Shown in pieces: positions 45,512 through 55,608 of a stretch of DNA of 64,000 bases. The notes below the pieces were generated by a model. The model saw only the letters and a program-made list of their open reading frames with translations. It did not search any database and had not been told where the DNA came from. This DNA comes from an uncultured Kordia sp. (GTDB lineage Bacteria; Bacteroidota; Bacteroidia; Flavobacteriales; Flavobacteriaceae): contig NZ_CANLEA010000008.1 in the NCBI RefSeq assembly GCF_947489565.1, positions 186,001 through 250,000 of the forward strand. Direction: 5' to 3'. How positions within the stretch are numbered: the stretch's first letter is position 1; every line of letters starts with the position of its first letter. The translations under genes were made by a program, and so were the position numbers.

Positions 45512-46573
45512 ATGAAAACAAGTACTTTGTATTTATGCCTGATATTCCTATGCGTAAATTTTAGCATGCAGGCACAAAAAATTGACAGCAAAACCATCAA
45601 AAAACGACAAGATTCTACCGCTATTAAAAAGGAGCAAGAAAAAAAATATTTAGCAGAGCGACTTCGCGTTATTACACTAGAGGAGAAAGAAGCACTCAAA
45701 TATTCTGTAGAAGAAATAAATGAAAAATTTGAAAAAGGAGAAATAACCTTGCAAGAAGCTGAAAAGCAAAAAAAGAAAGCGGCAAGGCTTGCAGCCGCAA
45801 CAATTGAGTATCGTATGGCGAAAGCAAAACGAGAAATGCTTACAGATTATTATGTGCAAGAGTATGGATCTTTTATACGATTCGGAGAACTCTTTGATAC
45901 GAGAATTAGGAAAAAGAGAGCATTGCGATATGATAGACGTACGTATTCCGATATCATATTTGCATTCGGACTGAACAATGCGATTCAAGATGGGAAATCA
46001 TTGCAAGATTCGGATTATAAAGTTGGTGGATCGCGCTTCTTTGAATTTGGAATTCTATGGAGCACACGTGTCGCAAAAAATCACAACTTTGTACGTTTTC
46101 GCTACGGATTAACCTTGCAGTACAACAATTTAAAACCTACAGGAAATCGTGTCTTTGTTGATAATGGAGATGTAACAAGCTTAGAACAATTTCCAAACGA
46201 TTTACGCCGCTCAAAAATAAGAATGACCAACTTAACAATTCCATTATACTTTGAATTTGGTCCGTCTAGAAAAAAACAAACAGATAGATATGTTCGTTAT
46301 TACACAAATAACAAGTTTAAGTTTGGAATTGGAGGTTATGCCGGAGTCAATTTAGCCGTAAAACAAAAACTACGCTACAAAGAAAATGGAGAAGGAGTTG
46401 ATCAAGAAACACGAAGAAACTTCAATACAAATAACTTTGTATACGGTTTAGGAGCTTATATTGGTTGGGACGACATGAGTTTGTATTGTAAATACGACTT
46501 ATCGCCAATCTTCAAAAGTCCAAATGCAGACCAACGCAACATTTCACTTGGCGTACGATTGGATGTATTCTAA
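45512..46573 (+). CDS. Outer-membrane barrel-like protein with N-terminal coiled coil
   Basis: 353 residues with a signal peptide (ending near SMQAQK). Residues ~22-110 are strongly charged and helical (KKEQEKKYLAERL, LQEAEKQKKKAARL). From ~135 the sequence shows alternating beta-barrel strands ending SLGVRLDVF, a C-terminal aromatic as in outer-membrane proteins. It follows the sigma/membrane protein pair by 52 bases and may be their target. Confidence 0.68.
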   Translation: MKTSTLYLCLIFLCVNFSMQAQKIDSKTIKKRQDSTAIKKEQEKKYLAERLRVITLEEKEALKYSVEEINEKFEKGEITLQEAEKQKKKAARLAAATIEYRMAKAKREMLTDYYVQEYGSFIRFGELFDTRIRKKRALRYDRRTYSDIIFAFGLNNAIQDGKSLQDSDYKVGGSRFFEFGILWSTRVAKNHNFVRFRYGLTLQYNNLKPTGNRVFVDNGDVTSLEQFPNDLRRSKIRMTNLTIPLYFEFGPSRKKQTDRYVRYYTNNKFKFGIGGYAGVNLAVKQKLRYKENGEGVDQETRRNFNTNNFVYGLGAYIGWDDMSLYCKYDLSPIFKSPNADQRNISLGVRLDVF

Positions 46574-46594
46574 AAAACACTTTATAACGCTATG

Positions 46595-46717
46595 CGTCAC
46601 TTCGAGTGATTTTTCAGAATAAGGTGAAGAAAAATTGTATCGAGAAGTACTTTGAAAATAACAAGTTCTAATTAGATCTCGATACAACGAATCACAGATT
46701 CGCCACTCGATCTGACG
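46595..46717. repeat. Two facing copies of the CGTCA-TTCGAG...TATCGAGA repeat
   Basis: The left copy runs CGTCACTTCGAGTG to TGTATCGAGAAG. The right copy reads inverted: TCTCGATACAACGAATCACA then GATTCGCCACTCGATCTGACG. Facing copies could form one large hairpin. The rest of this gap has no gene. Confidence 0.65.
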
Positions 46718-46800
46718 TTTTTCTTAATAGAATTTATATAAAAATTACTTTTTACAACTGATTTTTAATAGTTGTACAGACTCTTATTGTCAAAACACAC

Positions 46801-48084
46801 ATGAAAACACTAACTACATTTATCATTATTCTTATTTCGCTTTGCGCGAATGGACAAACGTTACAGCAAGAAATTAATAAAGTAAAAACAAACCTAGATG
46901 TATCATCAACGCAAAAATTAGATATGTCTTTAGATGCGCTTGTCTCTGAAATTGGAGACAAGCGTATTATTGCGCTCGGAGAAGATACACACGGAACCAA
47001 AGAATTCTATGAACTCAGAAGCATCATCACTAAAAAATTAATTGAAGAAAAAGGATTCAATATGGTTATTTTAGAAAATCCGTATGAAGACTTAGAACGT
47101 TTATCTCAAAATCTGCAAACAGAACCGATAGATTCTTTAATGAAGAAACACCTTTTTTCCATCTATCAAACAGAGAAAATGAAAGACTTTTTACTTTGGC
47201 TAAAAAAATACAACCAATCACATACGCCAGTTCCATTCAAAGGTTGTGACGATTCGTATCGAGAAATCTTACCAGAAATGCTTTCCAAAGAATTAAAAGC
47301 AAACATGACAGCTGCAATGGAGAAGATTTTGGAAGAATTCAAATTGCGAGTGGAGTTATTTCCAAGTGAATTCTATACAAAATTCCCAGAAAAAAAACCT
47401 GCAAAAGTTGATAATTACGGATATAATCGTGAAATCTACCGTTTAATCATCAACCTTGAAAAAGAAGTCAAAAAGGAAAACATCGTCTCAAAACGATTGG
47501 AAGAATTATTAATGAATGCGAAAAACTCGTATATCAATTATGAAATGGTGTATACAGGAAGTATCATTACCAGAGATATTGTCATGGCAGAGCGTGTTGC
47601 GTTTTTTGCGAAAAACCCAACCGCAAAAATTGTAGTTTGGACGCACAATGCACACATTTCAAAAGAAGTCATTATTGATAATGAAATTGGCTTGATGGGA
47701 AGAAATCTCAAAAAAGAATTTCCAGAAGAATATGTTGCGGTCGCAATGAGTAGTTTCAGTGGAAGTTACTCGTACATGAAAAAACGCTTAATCAATGATG
47801 ATCACGACTATGGCGATCAATTATACAAAGAAGAATATCCAGCTTTACCTGAAAATACCTTTGAAGAAAAATTAGCGCAAAACACTGCAGAAGCATATTA
47901 TTTTCCAGTCAATCAAAACATAAAAAACATTTGTGCCAAACTGCCAAAACAAAAGCTCAAACTATTTGGCTACAGAATCAATACTGAAAAAGACTATTAC
48001 GAAGTCAGTCCAGGAATCATGTATGATTATGTTCTTTTTGTCAAAAACACGAATGCTACCACACCTTTGTTCAAGTATGAATAG
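46801..48084 (+). CDS. Erythromycin esterase-family protein
   Basis: 427 residues with a signal peptide (ending near CANGQT). It carries the family motif IIALGEDTHGTKEFYELR, FNMVILENPYEDLERL, GCDDSYREILPEML, and VVWTHNAHISKE with the catalytic-type histidines and glutamates. EreA/EreB hydrolyse the macrolide lactone, but most chromosomal members have unknown substrates, so resistance should not be assumed. It is secreted to the periplasm, unlike classic Ere enzymes. Confidence 0.85.
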   Translation: MKTLTTFIIILISLCANGQTLQQEINKVKTNLDVSSTQKLDMSLDALVSEIGDKRIIALGEDTHGTKEFYELRSIITKKLIEEKGFNMVILENPYEDLERLSQNLQTEPIDSLMKKHLFSIYQTEKMKDFLLWLKKYNQSHTPVPFKGCDDSYREILPEMLSKELKANMTAAMEKILEEFKLRVELFPSEFYTKFPEKKPAKVDNYGYNREIYRLIINLEKEVKKENIVSKRLEELLMNAKNSYINYEMVYTGSIITRDIVMAERVAFFAKNPTAKIVVWTHNAHISKEVIIDNEIGLMGRNLKKEFPEEYVAVAMSSFSGSYSYMKKRLINDDHDYGDQLYKEEYPALPENTFEEKLAQNTAEAYYFPVNQNIKNICAKLPKQKLKLFGYRINTEKDYYEVSPGIMYDYVLFVKNTNATTPLFKYE

Positions 48085-48153
48085 CTACGCATTTTAGAAA
48101 TTTGCAACCAAAAAGTGTCTGGATTTTCATACCTTTAAATAAACCCGATTATT

Positions 48154-49179
48154 ATGAAAATTCAGATGCTTTTAGTGCTAATTGCAAGTAGTTTTTTGAG
48201 CTCTTGTTTGATGTCTGAACCAAGTGAACATAGAGAGTTTATGTCACGATCTGATTGTTATGTATACGAATGCGAAGTTGCGTCTGAGATGTATGTTTTT
48301 GGAAAGGTTGAATATGTGAAAATGAACAATGCGGGTAAGTGTGCCAAACTTCAACTTCAAAACACATTCCTATTACATTTCAACAAAGATATTATTGAGG
48401 TATATGGTCAGCATCCGAAACACAATATCCGATCAATTATTAAAGAATATGCAAAGCATGCAAGCGACACTACAAAATTAGGGACATACTTTGCTGATGA
48501 AGATGGATATTCTGTTACTGTAAACCGACTTTGTAAGGACAAAAAAAATGTGTATTACAATCGTTTTATTCTTTGGAAGAGTCTTGATTTTGAAACAGAA
48601 AACGAGCAATCAAAATGTATAAGTCAACAAATACTCACTACTTTTCATGATTGGGATAAAAACAAAAACAGCGAAATCAATGCTTCAAATTTGATTCAGT
48701 TTCTAAAAAATCCAATCCAATTACAAGAATTCAAGAAAAAGAAAAATAGGGAATATGTAACTACGAGTGTGCAAAATGGAAAAGCATACTATTTCAATCC
48801 AAAAAATAAAGATTCTACATATTACAACTATAACTTTATCCCTGAAAATGTAGCTAGTAATGGAGTTAATAAAATAAAGGTCTTCAAACATGGAAAAAAC
48901 AAACATAGTTATGAAGATGACACGGAAACATTGATTGAATTAAATATAACGAATAAAGATGAAGCTTTAGGAGAAGCAAATCTTGTCGGACTTTCCAAAA
49001 CAGCCTTAGAAGCAAAATTTGGAAAAGCGAAGCTTATTTATAAAGGTCAAAGTATTTACAGTTACAAAAATAAAATCTTATGTGTTGATTTTGAAGATGC
49101 TGTCATAAAATCTTTTCAATATATTCACTTGAACACTACGGGAATGACGGATGCGCTGCTCGAACAAATATTTGATTAA
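48154..49179 (+). CDS. Lipoprotein, unknown function
   Basis: 341 residues. A lipoprotein signal (ASSFLSSCLMSEPSE, Cys at ~18) is followed by a mixed alpha/beta body. The C-terminal part (LGEANLVGLSKTALEAKFGK and YSYKNKILCVDFEDAVIKSF) resembles a short BamE/SmpA-like fold with the typical LxxxFG pattern. The rest is unrecognised. Confidence 0.6.
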   Translation: MKIQMLLVLIASSFLSSCLMSEPSEHREFMSRSDCYVYECEVASEMYVFGKVEYVKMNNAGKCAKLQLQNTFLLHFNKDIIEVYGQHPKHNIRSIIKEYAKHASDTTKLGTYFADEDGYSVTVNRLCKDKKNVYYNRFILWKSLDFETENEQSKCISQQILTTFHDWDKNKNSEINASNLIQFLKNPIQLQEFKKKKNREYVTTSVQNGKAYYFNPKNKDSTYYNYNFIPENVASNGVNKIKVFKHGKNKHSYEDDTETLIELNITNKDEALGEANLVGLSKTALEAKFGKAKLIYKGQSIYSYKNKILCVDFEDAVIKSFQYIHLNTTGMTDALLEQIFD

Positions 49180-49345
49180 AATGTCTTGAAACTAGCAGAT
49201 ACATAGTGTTAAAAATGTTTTTCGCATTCAAGTTGCTCTTAAAAATCGTAGTATTTCTTTTGATCTTGCGTAAGATTATTATAGTTTTAAAGGAAACTAA
49301 CCAGATTCTATGGAAACAAAGAATCTTTCCTAAAAACCATAAAAA

Positions 49346-51508
49346 ATGTCAGAACAAACAGATCCTAATCGTATTGTGAAGGCCGCCATTTATCCGCCAA
49401 TTGGAGTCATGCGTGTTGGAAACAGTAAAGAGGAGTATTTTCTCGGACCTTTGGTAGATGAGCCAGAGGTGAAAAGTGATATATACGCTTACCGAGATAA
49501 AACAGGAGCTATAAAACGTCAAGCGGCTCAATTTCGAATCTACGGATTGAATGCCGATGGAGAAGCCGTAAAGGAATTGACCATGGATAATGCAGATATT
49601 ACATGGCATTCAAATCTAGCCAATCAAAAATCTTCTTGGTATCAATTTCAAATTGCTTTAGATATTCCAGATGCTTTAGCGCCAGATATTCCACCTTCAC
49701 TATTAAGAAATATTGATGTGAAAGATCGTAGTTCGTTAATCATCAAAGGAAAACCACAAAAAATATCGAAACCCAATGTAGAAAAAGGGAAGAAGTTTAG
49801 AGGTAAATTCTTTTCAAAATCTGTGTATTTGGGAGAAATGCGAACGGACGATAAAGGACGTTTGATCATGTTAGGAGGACACGGAGTTTCTGCCAATGTT
49901 GACGGAAATATTGCGGTTACTTTTGCGAATAACGAAGGTTGGCACGACGATATGTCGGACGGACCTGTAACGGCAGAAGTTACTTATGACGGACTCAGCT
50001 TAGAAGTAGATCCAGCATGGACAATTTGTGCACCGCCAGATTATGCGCCGATGCAAAAATCAGTCAGAACCATGTGGGATTTAATGCGAAGTGTGGCTGT
50101 ACAAGCAAAAATGATGGATGCACCAGAAAAACCATCATTCACTAAAGACATACTTCCTATTTTTGAACGTATGACAAACCTACAATGGGTAAACGCAGGA
50201 TTTGCGGCTGCCTTTGGTTGGGGCGGACAATTTAATTATACAAGTTTGGAATGGGTGCAGAAATTAAACGATCCTTCCAAAGCAAATCTGGAAATGCGCC
50301 GCACGATTTCAAACAACTTCCGACGATTTGATCAATCGGGAGCAGAAGCACCACAATTGTGGCCTTGGTTGTATGGAGATGCAGTAGCGATTCCTACGCA
50401 AGGATCAGTACGACAACATTCGACACTTTCTAAACTGCAACTCACGTTCTTAGATCAATGGGTTCAGGGAGATTTTGAATCAGATTTTAAAGGCTTTAGT
50501 ACCAAAAAACGAAAAGAAATTGATGATTATCCTGTCAAAGAACAACCAGACATGCTCACAAAAGCAGCGATGGATTTCTGTTTGGCAGATGCGTTTCATC
50601 CTGGTTGCGAAATGACGTGGCCAATGCGAACTTCAGGAATGTATATGGCACCTTTCCGATTAAAACACGCACCGAAAGAACCAAAAACGGATTATTATTA
50701 CTACGGTTCCACATTGGATAGTGGCGTCTTAGGAATGTCGGCAGGTCCATTGCTTGGCGGACAAATTGCAGGTGGCGTTACCCGTTGGATGGCGGTACCT
50801 TGGCAAACAGATACAGCAAGTTGTAGAGATGGATATACAACCGCGTACGATCCGTATTTACCAACATTTTGGCCAGCGAGAGTTCCAAACAATATTCTAG
50901 GAGAAAAACAATATCAAGAAGTTTTAGATACGAGTTTGTCTGAGGACGAGCGTAGACTTGCCTTTGCAGATCGTTATTTCTGGTTAGATGACCTTCCATT
51001 AGATGGAGAACAGCCAACACAGACCAATCAAATTAATGCGATGGTAAAATATTTTGATAAACTTGCGATTGTACAACATCGAAAAGGAGTCAAAAAAGAT
51101 AAAAACTTTCCGCCAGAAATGCAGATAGGAATTGTTCCAAGTGAAGCACAAGAAAAAGTATTGTTGGAAGAAACCTTGCAAAAAATTCATGCAATTCTTA
51201 AGAGTAAAAAACTCAACAAAAAAGAAACAAGTATTCTCGATACTACAGTAAAACATTTATCGGAGAAGAACTTATTGGATGAAAAACTGCTAATGAGCAA
51301 TGCAGAAGATCAACTGTTTTCATTAATAAAACATGAACTGACAGACGAATACAAATTGATGCCAGAAATTAAAAAGCTGTTAAGTGTATTAGCGTCTAAG
51401 AAGCATAAAGAATCTGGAATGAAAATCACCGATTATTTACGTAAAGAACGTCACGAAACAGGAATTCCTGAGCAATTAATTCGTTTCCAACGTTTCATTC
51501 CAAAATAA
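49346..51508 (+). CDS. LodA/GoxA-family CTQ-dependent oxidase
   Basis: 720 residues. The N-terminus (AIYPPIGVMRVGNSKEEYFLGP) and HADDIAD-like VTAEVTYDG region match the LodA family, quinoproteins that oxidise amino acids (L-lysine, glycine or others) giving hydrogen peroxide. Candidate cofactor residues are C421 in FHPGCEMTWPMR and W486 in VPWQTDTASC. They are 65 residues apart, the same distance as C516 and W581, which form cysteine tryptophylquinone in LodA of Marinomonas. There is no signal peptide; such enzymes are often exported by unusual routes. Its partner flavoprotein follows at once. Substrate is unknown. Confidence 0.88.
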   Translation: MSEQTDPNRIVKAAIYPPIGVMRVGNSKEEYFLGPLVDEPEVKSDIYAYRDKTGAIKRQAAQFRIYGLNADGEAVKELTMDNADITWHSNLANQKSSWYQFQIALDIPDALAPDIPPSLLRNIDVKDRSSLIIKGKPQKISKPNVEKGKKFRGKFFSKSVYLGEMRTDDKGRLIMLGGHGVSANVDGNIAVTFANNEGWHDDMSDGPVTAEVTYDGLSLEVDPAWTICAPPDYAPMQKSVRTMWDLMRSVAVQAKMMDAPEKPSFTKDILPIFERMTNLQWVNAGFAAAFGWGGQFNYTSLEWVQKLNDPSKANLEMRRTISNNFRRFDQSGAEAPQLWPWLYGDAVAIPTQGSVRQHSTLSKLQLTFLDQWVQGDFESDFKGFSTKKRKEIDDYPVKEQPDMLTKAAMDFCLADAFHPGCEMTWPMRTSGMYMAPFRLKHAPKEPKTDYYYYGSTLDSGVLGMSAGPLLGGQIAGGVTRWMAVPWQTDTASCRDGYTTAYDPYLPTFWPARVPNNILGEKQYQEVLDTSLSEDERRLAFADRYFWLDDLPLDGEQPTQTNQINAMVKYFDKLAIVQHRKGVKKDKNFPPEMQIGIVPSEAQEKVLLEETLQKIHAILKSKKLNKKETSILDTTVKHLSEKNLLDEKLLMSNAEDQLFSLIKHELTDEYKLMPEIKKLLSVLASKKHKESGMKITDYLRKERHETGIPEQLIRFQRFIPK

Positions 51509-51515
51509 AATTTAC

Positions 51516-52616
51516 TTGTCAAAATTTAAAACAGACATCTTAATTATAGGTGGCGGTATTGCAGGTTGCATTGCCGCCATTGCTTTAGCAGATATATATC
51601 GAGTTACTTTGGTTGATAGATTGGCTGAGCCCAAAGAGAAAATAGGAGAATCATTAGCGCCTGCGGCAAATCGCATCTTAAAAGAACTGGATTTATTAAA
51701 TGATTTAGAGAAAAAAAATAATCAAGTCTTCCAGCAAAATTTGGGAATGCAATCGTATTGGGGAAGTTCGCAAGTGCAAATTGTAGATCACTTAAGAAAT
51801 CCGGATGGATTTGTAAAAAGTCTCGATCGAAAAGCGTTTGAAATATTTTTAAGAACAGCTGCTGAAAAACGCGGTGTAACTTGTTTTTGGGAAACGGATT
51901 TTTTGAGTAGTACTTATGAAACTACATGGAAAGTTCAGCTGCAATCTGGAAATGCAAAGGAAACGTTTCAAATAGAAGCAGATTTTGTCATCGATGCCAG
52001 TGGAAGACAATCGCGTTTTGCCAGAAATCTCGGAATCAAACGAGAAGTCGAAGACAAACTAATCGCATGTTGGATTTCGTTGCCCAATACAGCAGTAAAC
52101 ACAATGAGCACAATCAGTGCTAGCAAAAACGGTTGGTGGTACAGTGCTGTGACGCCAAACAACAAACGTGTTATTGCGTATCATACAGATGCAGACATCA
52201 TTGAGAAAAGCGAGCTAAAAACAACTGCGTCGCTTCTGGAGTTTGCCAAAGAAAACAATGAAATTTCTGCTTTATTAAATGGAGAAACAACTACAATAGA
52301 ATTTCATGGAATTGTTGCAGCAAATTCTACAAAACTATCACAAGTAGCAGGAGAAAAATGGGTAGCAATAGGTGATGCGGCTATCAGTTTTGATCCCTTA
52401 TCATCGCAAGGAATGTTCAATGCAATGGCAAGCGCCATGCAATTAAGAGCATTGATCCAGCAGTTTGGTTTTACAGATACAATTCAAAGCAGATACACAA
52501 CTCAAATAACACACATTTGGCAACATTATCTAAAACATAAAAGCATTTTTTACCAAGTAGAACAACGATGGAAAACGACTGAATTCTGGAAGCGTAGGAA
52601 TCGTGATTTTATATAA
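51516..52616 (+). CDS. LodB-like FAD-dependent maturase
   Basis: 366 residues, FAD-dependent with the N-terminal dinucleotide motif ILIIGGGIAGCIAAIALA, GESLAPAANRIL (as in tryptophan-halogenase-like flavoproteins), and the second FAD motif GEKWVAIGDAAISFDPLSSQG. In the LodA system this flavoprotein is needed to build the cysteine tryptophylquinone. It begins only 7 bases after the oxidase stop with a TTG at 51516; no ATG is available before the FAD motif. Confidence 0.88.
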   Translation: MSKFKTDILIIGGGIAGCIAAIALADIYRVTLVDRLAEPKEKIGESLAPAANRILKELDLLNDLEKKNNQVFQQNLGMQSYWGSSQVQIVDHLRNPDGFVKSLDRKAFEIFLRTAAEKRGVTCFWETDFLSSTYETTWKVQLQSGNAKETFQIEADFVIDASGRQSRFARNLGIKREVEDKLIACWISLPNTAVNTMSTISASKNGWWYSAVTPNNKRVIAYHTDADIIEKSELKTTASLLEFAKENNEISALLNGETTTIEFHGIVAANSTKLSQVAGEKWVAIGDAAISFDPLSSQGMFNAMASAMQLRALIQQFGFTDTIQSRYTTQITHIWQHYLKHKSIFYQVEQRWKTTEFWKRRNRDFI

Positions 52617-52755
52617 AAAGGAGTTTATCGCAGAACTCTTAAAGCGATAATAGCAACTTCAATATGCCAAGAAGTCGAAAAAGTTTCAAGGAGTTCATTC
52701 TATATTAGTCGAAACTTAGTATTTTTGACGTTCATTCCTAAAAATCCCGAAACCA

Positions 52756-54717
52756 TTGATCTCAAAATCAACCATAGATGCCGTATTTGATATTTCTCGT
52801 GTAGAAGAAGTCATCGGTGATTTTGTACAACTCAAAAAATCGGGAAGCAACTTCAAAGGGTTAAGTCCATTCTCGGACGAACGCACGCCATCGTTTATGG
52901 TGTCACCTGTAAAGCAAATATGGAAAGATTTCAGTTCTGGAAAAGGAGGAAACGCAGTGGCATTTTTAATGGAACACGAACATTTTACCTATCCGGAAGC
53001 CATAAAATACTTGGCAAATAAATACGGAATTGAAATTCAAGAAACCGAACGTACCGATGAAGAAAAAGCTTTAGCGAACGAAAAAGAAAGTATGTATTTG
53101 GTGTCGGAATATGCCAAAAAGTATCATCAAGAAACACTTTGGGAATCGCCACAAGGAAAAGCTATCGGACTCACATACTTCAAAGAAAGAGGTTTTACAG
53201 CCGAAACGATCAAAAAATTTGGTTTGGGATATGCTTTAGATGAATGGAGTGCCTTTACCGATGCTGCTATCAAAGAAAGTTACAATCTCACCTATCTCGA
53301 AAAAACAGGTTTAACGATTGTAAAAGGCGAAAAACGTTTCGATCGCTTCAAGGGAAGAGTCATGTTTCCTATTCATAGCATGAGCGGACGTGTTTTAGGC
53401 TTTGGTGGAAGAATCTTAACGAACGACAAAAAAGCGGCGAAATATCTCAACTCGCCCGAAAGTGATATTTACCATAAAAGTAAAGTCTTATACGGTTTAT
53501 ATTATGCAAAACAATCCATTGCCAAAGAAGACAATTGTTATTTGGTGGAAGGATATACCGATGTCATTCAGATGCATCAAGCAGGAATTCACAATGTGGT
53601 TTCTTCTTCAGGAACAGCTTTAACTGCGGAACAAATCCGTTTGATAAATCGTTTAACGAAAAATATTACCATTCTTTATGATGGAGATGCTGCGGGAATT
53701 CGTGCATCGCTTCGTGGTGTAGATTTAATTTTGGAGCAAGGTATGAATGTGCGCGTATGTACCTTTCCAGATGGTGATGATCCAGATAGTTTTACAAAAA
53801 ATAATGCCTTAGAAGATGTATTGGCATATTTTGAAAACAATGTAAAGGATTTTATCAGTTACAAAGCTTCTTTATTGATGGAAGTCGCTAAAAACGATCC
53901 GATCAAAAAAGCGGAAGTCATCAACGATATGATGTCGAGTATTTCCAAAGTATCCGATCGTATCAAACAAGAATTGTACTTGCGTGAAACATCGCGTATC
54001 ATGGACATTTCGGAAGAAGTGTTGTTTGCTACCTTGGCACAATTGATGAACAAAGACATCAAGGAAGTCAACAAACAAATCAAGCAAGAAAAAAAGGCGT
54101 TTGATGTCATTAAAACAGAGAAAAAATCTGAAAGTGTTGATGTGCAATATGTCTTGGAGCGAAAAATTATTGAAATTCTGCTGATTTACGGCAACATGGA
54201 AGCCACTTTTGAAGACTTGATTTTAAAGGAAGATGAAGATGGCGAATTGCAAATGGAACGTGAACTCTTTGAAGCAAAAGTCTTTCAAAAACTCTACTTA
54301 GATTTACAACAAGACGAAATAGACTTAGCAAACGAAAAATTCAAAACGATTTATTATCGCGCGATTGAAAAACTCAATGAAACGGGCGATTTGGAAATAG
54401 ATACTTTTGTCAATGAAATTGAGCCAGAAGTTGCCAATGAAGTCACGGACATTCTTATGAGTGAAGAACGTTACGAATTGCACAATTGGTCAGCGCAAAA
54501 CATTTTTGTAAAACCAAAGGAAGAAACCATTGCACAATTGACAAGCGAAACAATACTTTCTTTACGTTGCTTCCTAATCAATCTTAAAATAGAAGAACTC
54601 AAATTGAGTTTGACACCAGAAACAAAAGTGGAAGAATTACAAAATGTACTAGAAGAAATAAAAGATTACATCTTCCTCAAAAAATCCTTATCTGAGCAGT
54701 TGAAAAGAGTGTTATAA
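52756..54717 (+). CDS. dnaG: DNA primase
   Basis: 653 residues. It has the N-terminal CHC2-position domain (~1-100), TOPRIM domain with VEGYTDVIQMHQAG and YDGDAAGIRAS, and a C-terminal helicase-interacting region. It starts with TTG at 52756 (MISKSTIDAVF...). The N-terminal domain has no cysteine at all: the usual CPFH becomes SPFS and no CxxC-type pair follows, so the zinc site is missing. This seems a lineage feature, not damage, because the surrounding motif (DERTPSFMVSP) is intact. It makes RNA primers at the fork. Confidence 0.94.
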   Translation: MISKSTIDAVFDISRVEEVIGDFVQLKKSGSNFKGLSPFSDERTPSFMVSPVKQIWKDFSSGKGGNAVAFLMEHEHFTYPEAIKYLANKYGIEIQETERTDEEKALANEKESMYLVSEYAKKYHQETLWESPQGKAIGLTYFKERGFTAETIKKFGLGYALDEWSAFTDAAIKESYNLTYLEKTGLTIVKGEKRFDRFKGRVMFPIHSMSGRVLGFGGRILTNDKKAAKYLNSPESDIYHKSKVLYGLYYAKQSIAKEDNCYLVEGYTDVIQMHQAGIHNVVSSSGTALTAEQIRLINRLTKNITILYDGDAAGIRASLRGVDLILEQGMNVRVCTFPDGDDPDSFTKNNALEDVLAYFENNVKDFISYKASLLMEVAKNDPIKKAEVINDMMSSISKVSDRIKQELYLRETSRIMDISEEVLFATLAQLMNKDIKEVNKQIKQEKKAFDVIKTEKKSESVDVQYVLERKIIEILLIYGNMEATFEDLILKEDEDGELQMERELFEAKVFQKLYLDLQQDEIDLANEKFKTIYYRAIEKLNETGDLEIDTFVNEIEPEVANEVTDILMSEERYELHNWSAQNIFVKPKEETIAQLTSETILSLRCFLINLKIEELKLSLTPETKVEELQNVLEEIKDYIFLKKSLSEQLKRVL

Positions 54718-54748
54718 GTTTCGTATATTTAAGAAGAAGCATTTACAC

Positions 54749-55522
54749 ATGAAAAAAATAATTACGTGCATATTCTTTTTGCAGTCACTGTTTCTATGTT
54801 CTCAAAACAATAAAGAGATCGAAGCGGATTATGAAATGCAAGGATATTTTAAGAATTACCAAGAATTCAATCTTGACTCCTTACAAAAGAAAAAGTTTAC
54901 CTATATCCGTGATATTAATTCAACAAACGGAGGTTTTGAATTTGAAAGAAAATTGGATGAGGGTTTAAAACAATCAATCTACACGATTACTATTGATTAT
55001 CCTTCGGGTAAATACATGAAGTATAAAGAATATAAGGTTTATGTATTTTCAAAAAAGGACACTATCATTGGATTGATTAATTACGATACATATCGGAAAA
55101 AAACGAACTCCTATTTTGATTACGAAAAATTGAGTCTATATGTCAAGCAGCACAATGAATTTTACAAAACGACATTGGAAATTTCAGATTTTGTAGATCA
55201 ACTAAAACAAATGGAAATCTATGGATATTCATGTGGATATTCTCCTGTAGCGAATGCGCTATTAGAGCATAGAGATTTGTATTTTGATGATCTCAAAAAT
55301 GCAGAATACTTCAGAGAATGGTTGACATCATTTAACCCAGAATTACAAGCTTACGGACTAGATGCATTAGAACATTTAGAAGAAAATGAACAATTGCCAT
55401 TATCGCCTTTAGAAAAGAAAATTATCAAATATATAAAGACGCGAAATACCACATTACTACAATGTGGAGGTTGTGTAATCTTTCCAGATAAAATTTACAA
55501 AGAAATCAAAACAAAAAAATGA
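54749..55522 (+). CDS. Secreted hypothetical protein
   Basis: 257 residues with a signal peptide (FFLQSLFLCSQN). No recognised domain: the first part has several short strands and the last ~110 residues are helical. Start is 31 bases after dnaG. I cannot assign a function. Confidence 0.6.
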   Translation: MKKIITCIFFLQSLFLCSQNNKEIEADYEMQGYFKNYQEFNLDSLQKKKFTYIRDINSTNGGFEFERKLDEGLKQSIYTITIDYPSGKYMKYKEYKVYVFSKKDTIIGLINYDTYRKKTNSYFDYEKLSLYVKQHNEFYKTTLEISDFVDQLKQMEIYGYSCGYSPVANALLEHRDLYFDDLKNAEYFREWLTSFNPELQAYGLDALEHLEENEQLPLSPLEKKIIKYIKTRNTTLLQCGGCVIFPDKIYKEIKTKK

Positions 55523-55608
55523 TGATATGCACATTCTAATAAAAATACATACATATCATCATCAAAATTTTTTACTGTAGTAAAGGGAAATCTTTACAAA
55601 AAATGCAA

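Noticed and set aside
46801-48084. Macrolide resistance gene
   Set aside because: Family membership alone does not show activity on macrolides; the secreted form and chromosomal context favour another role.
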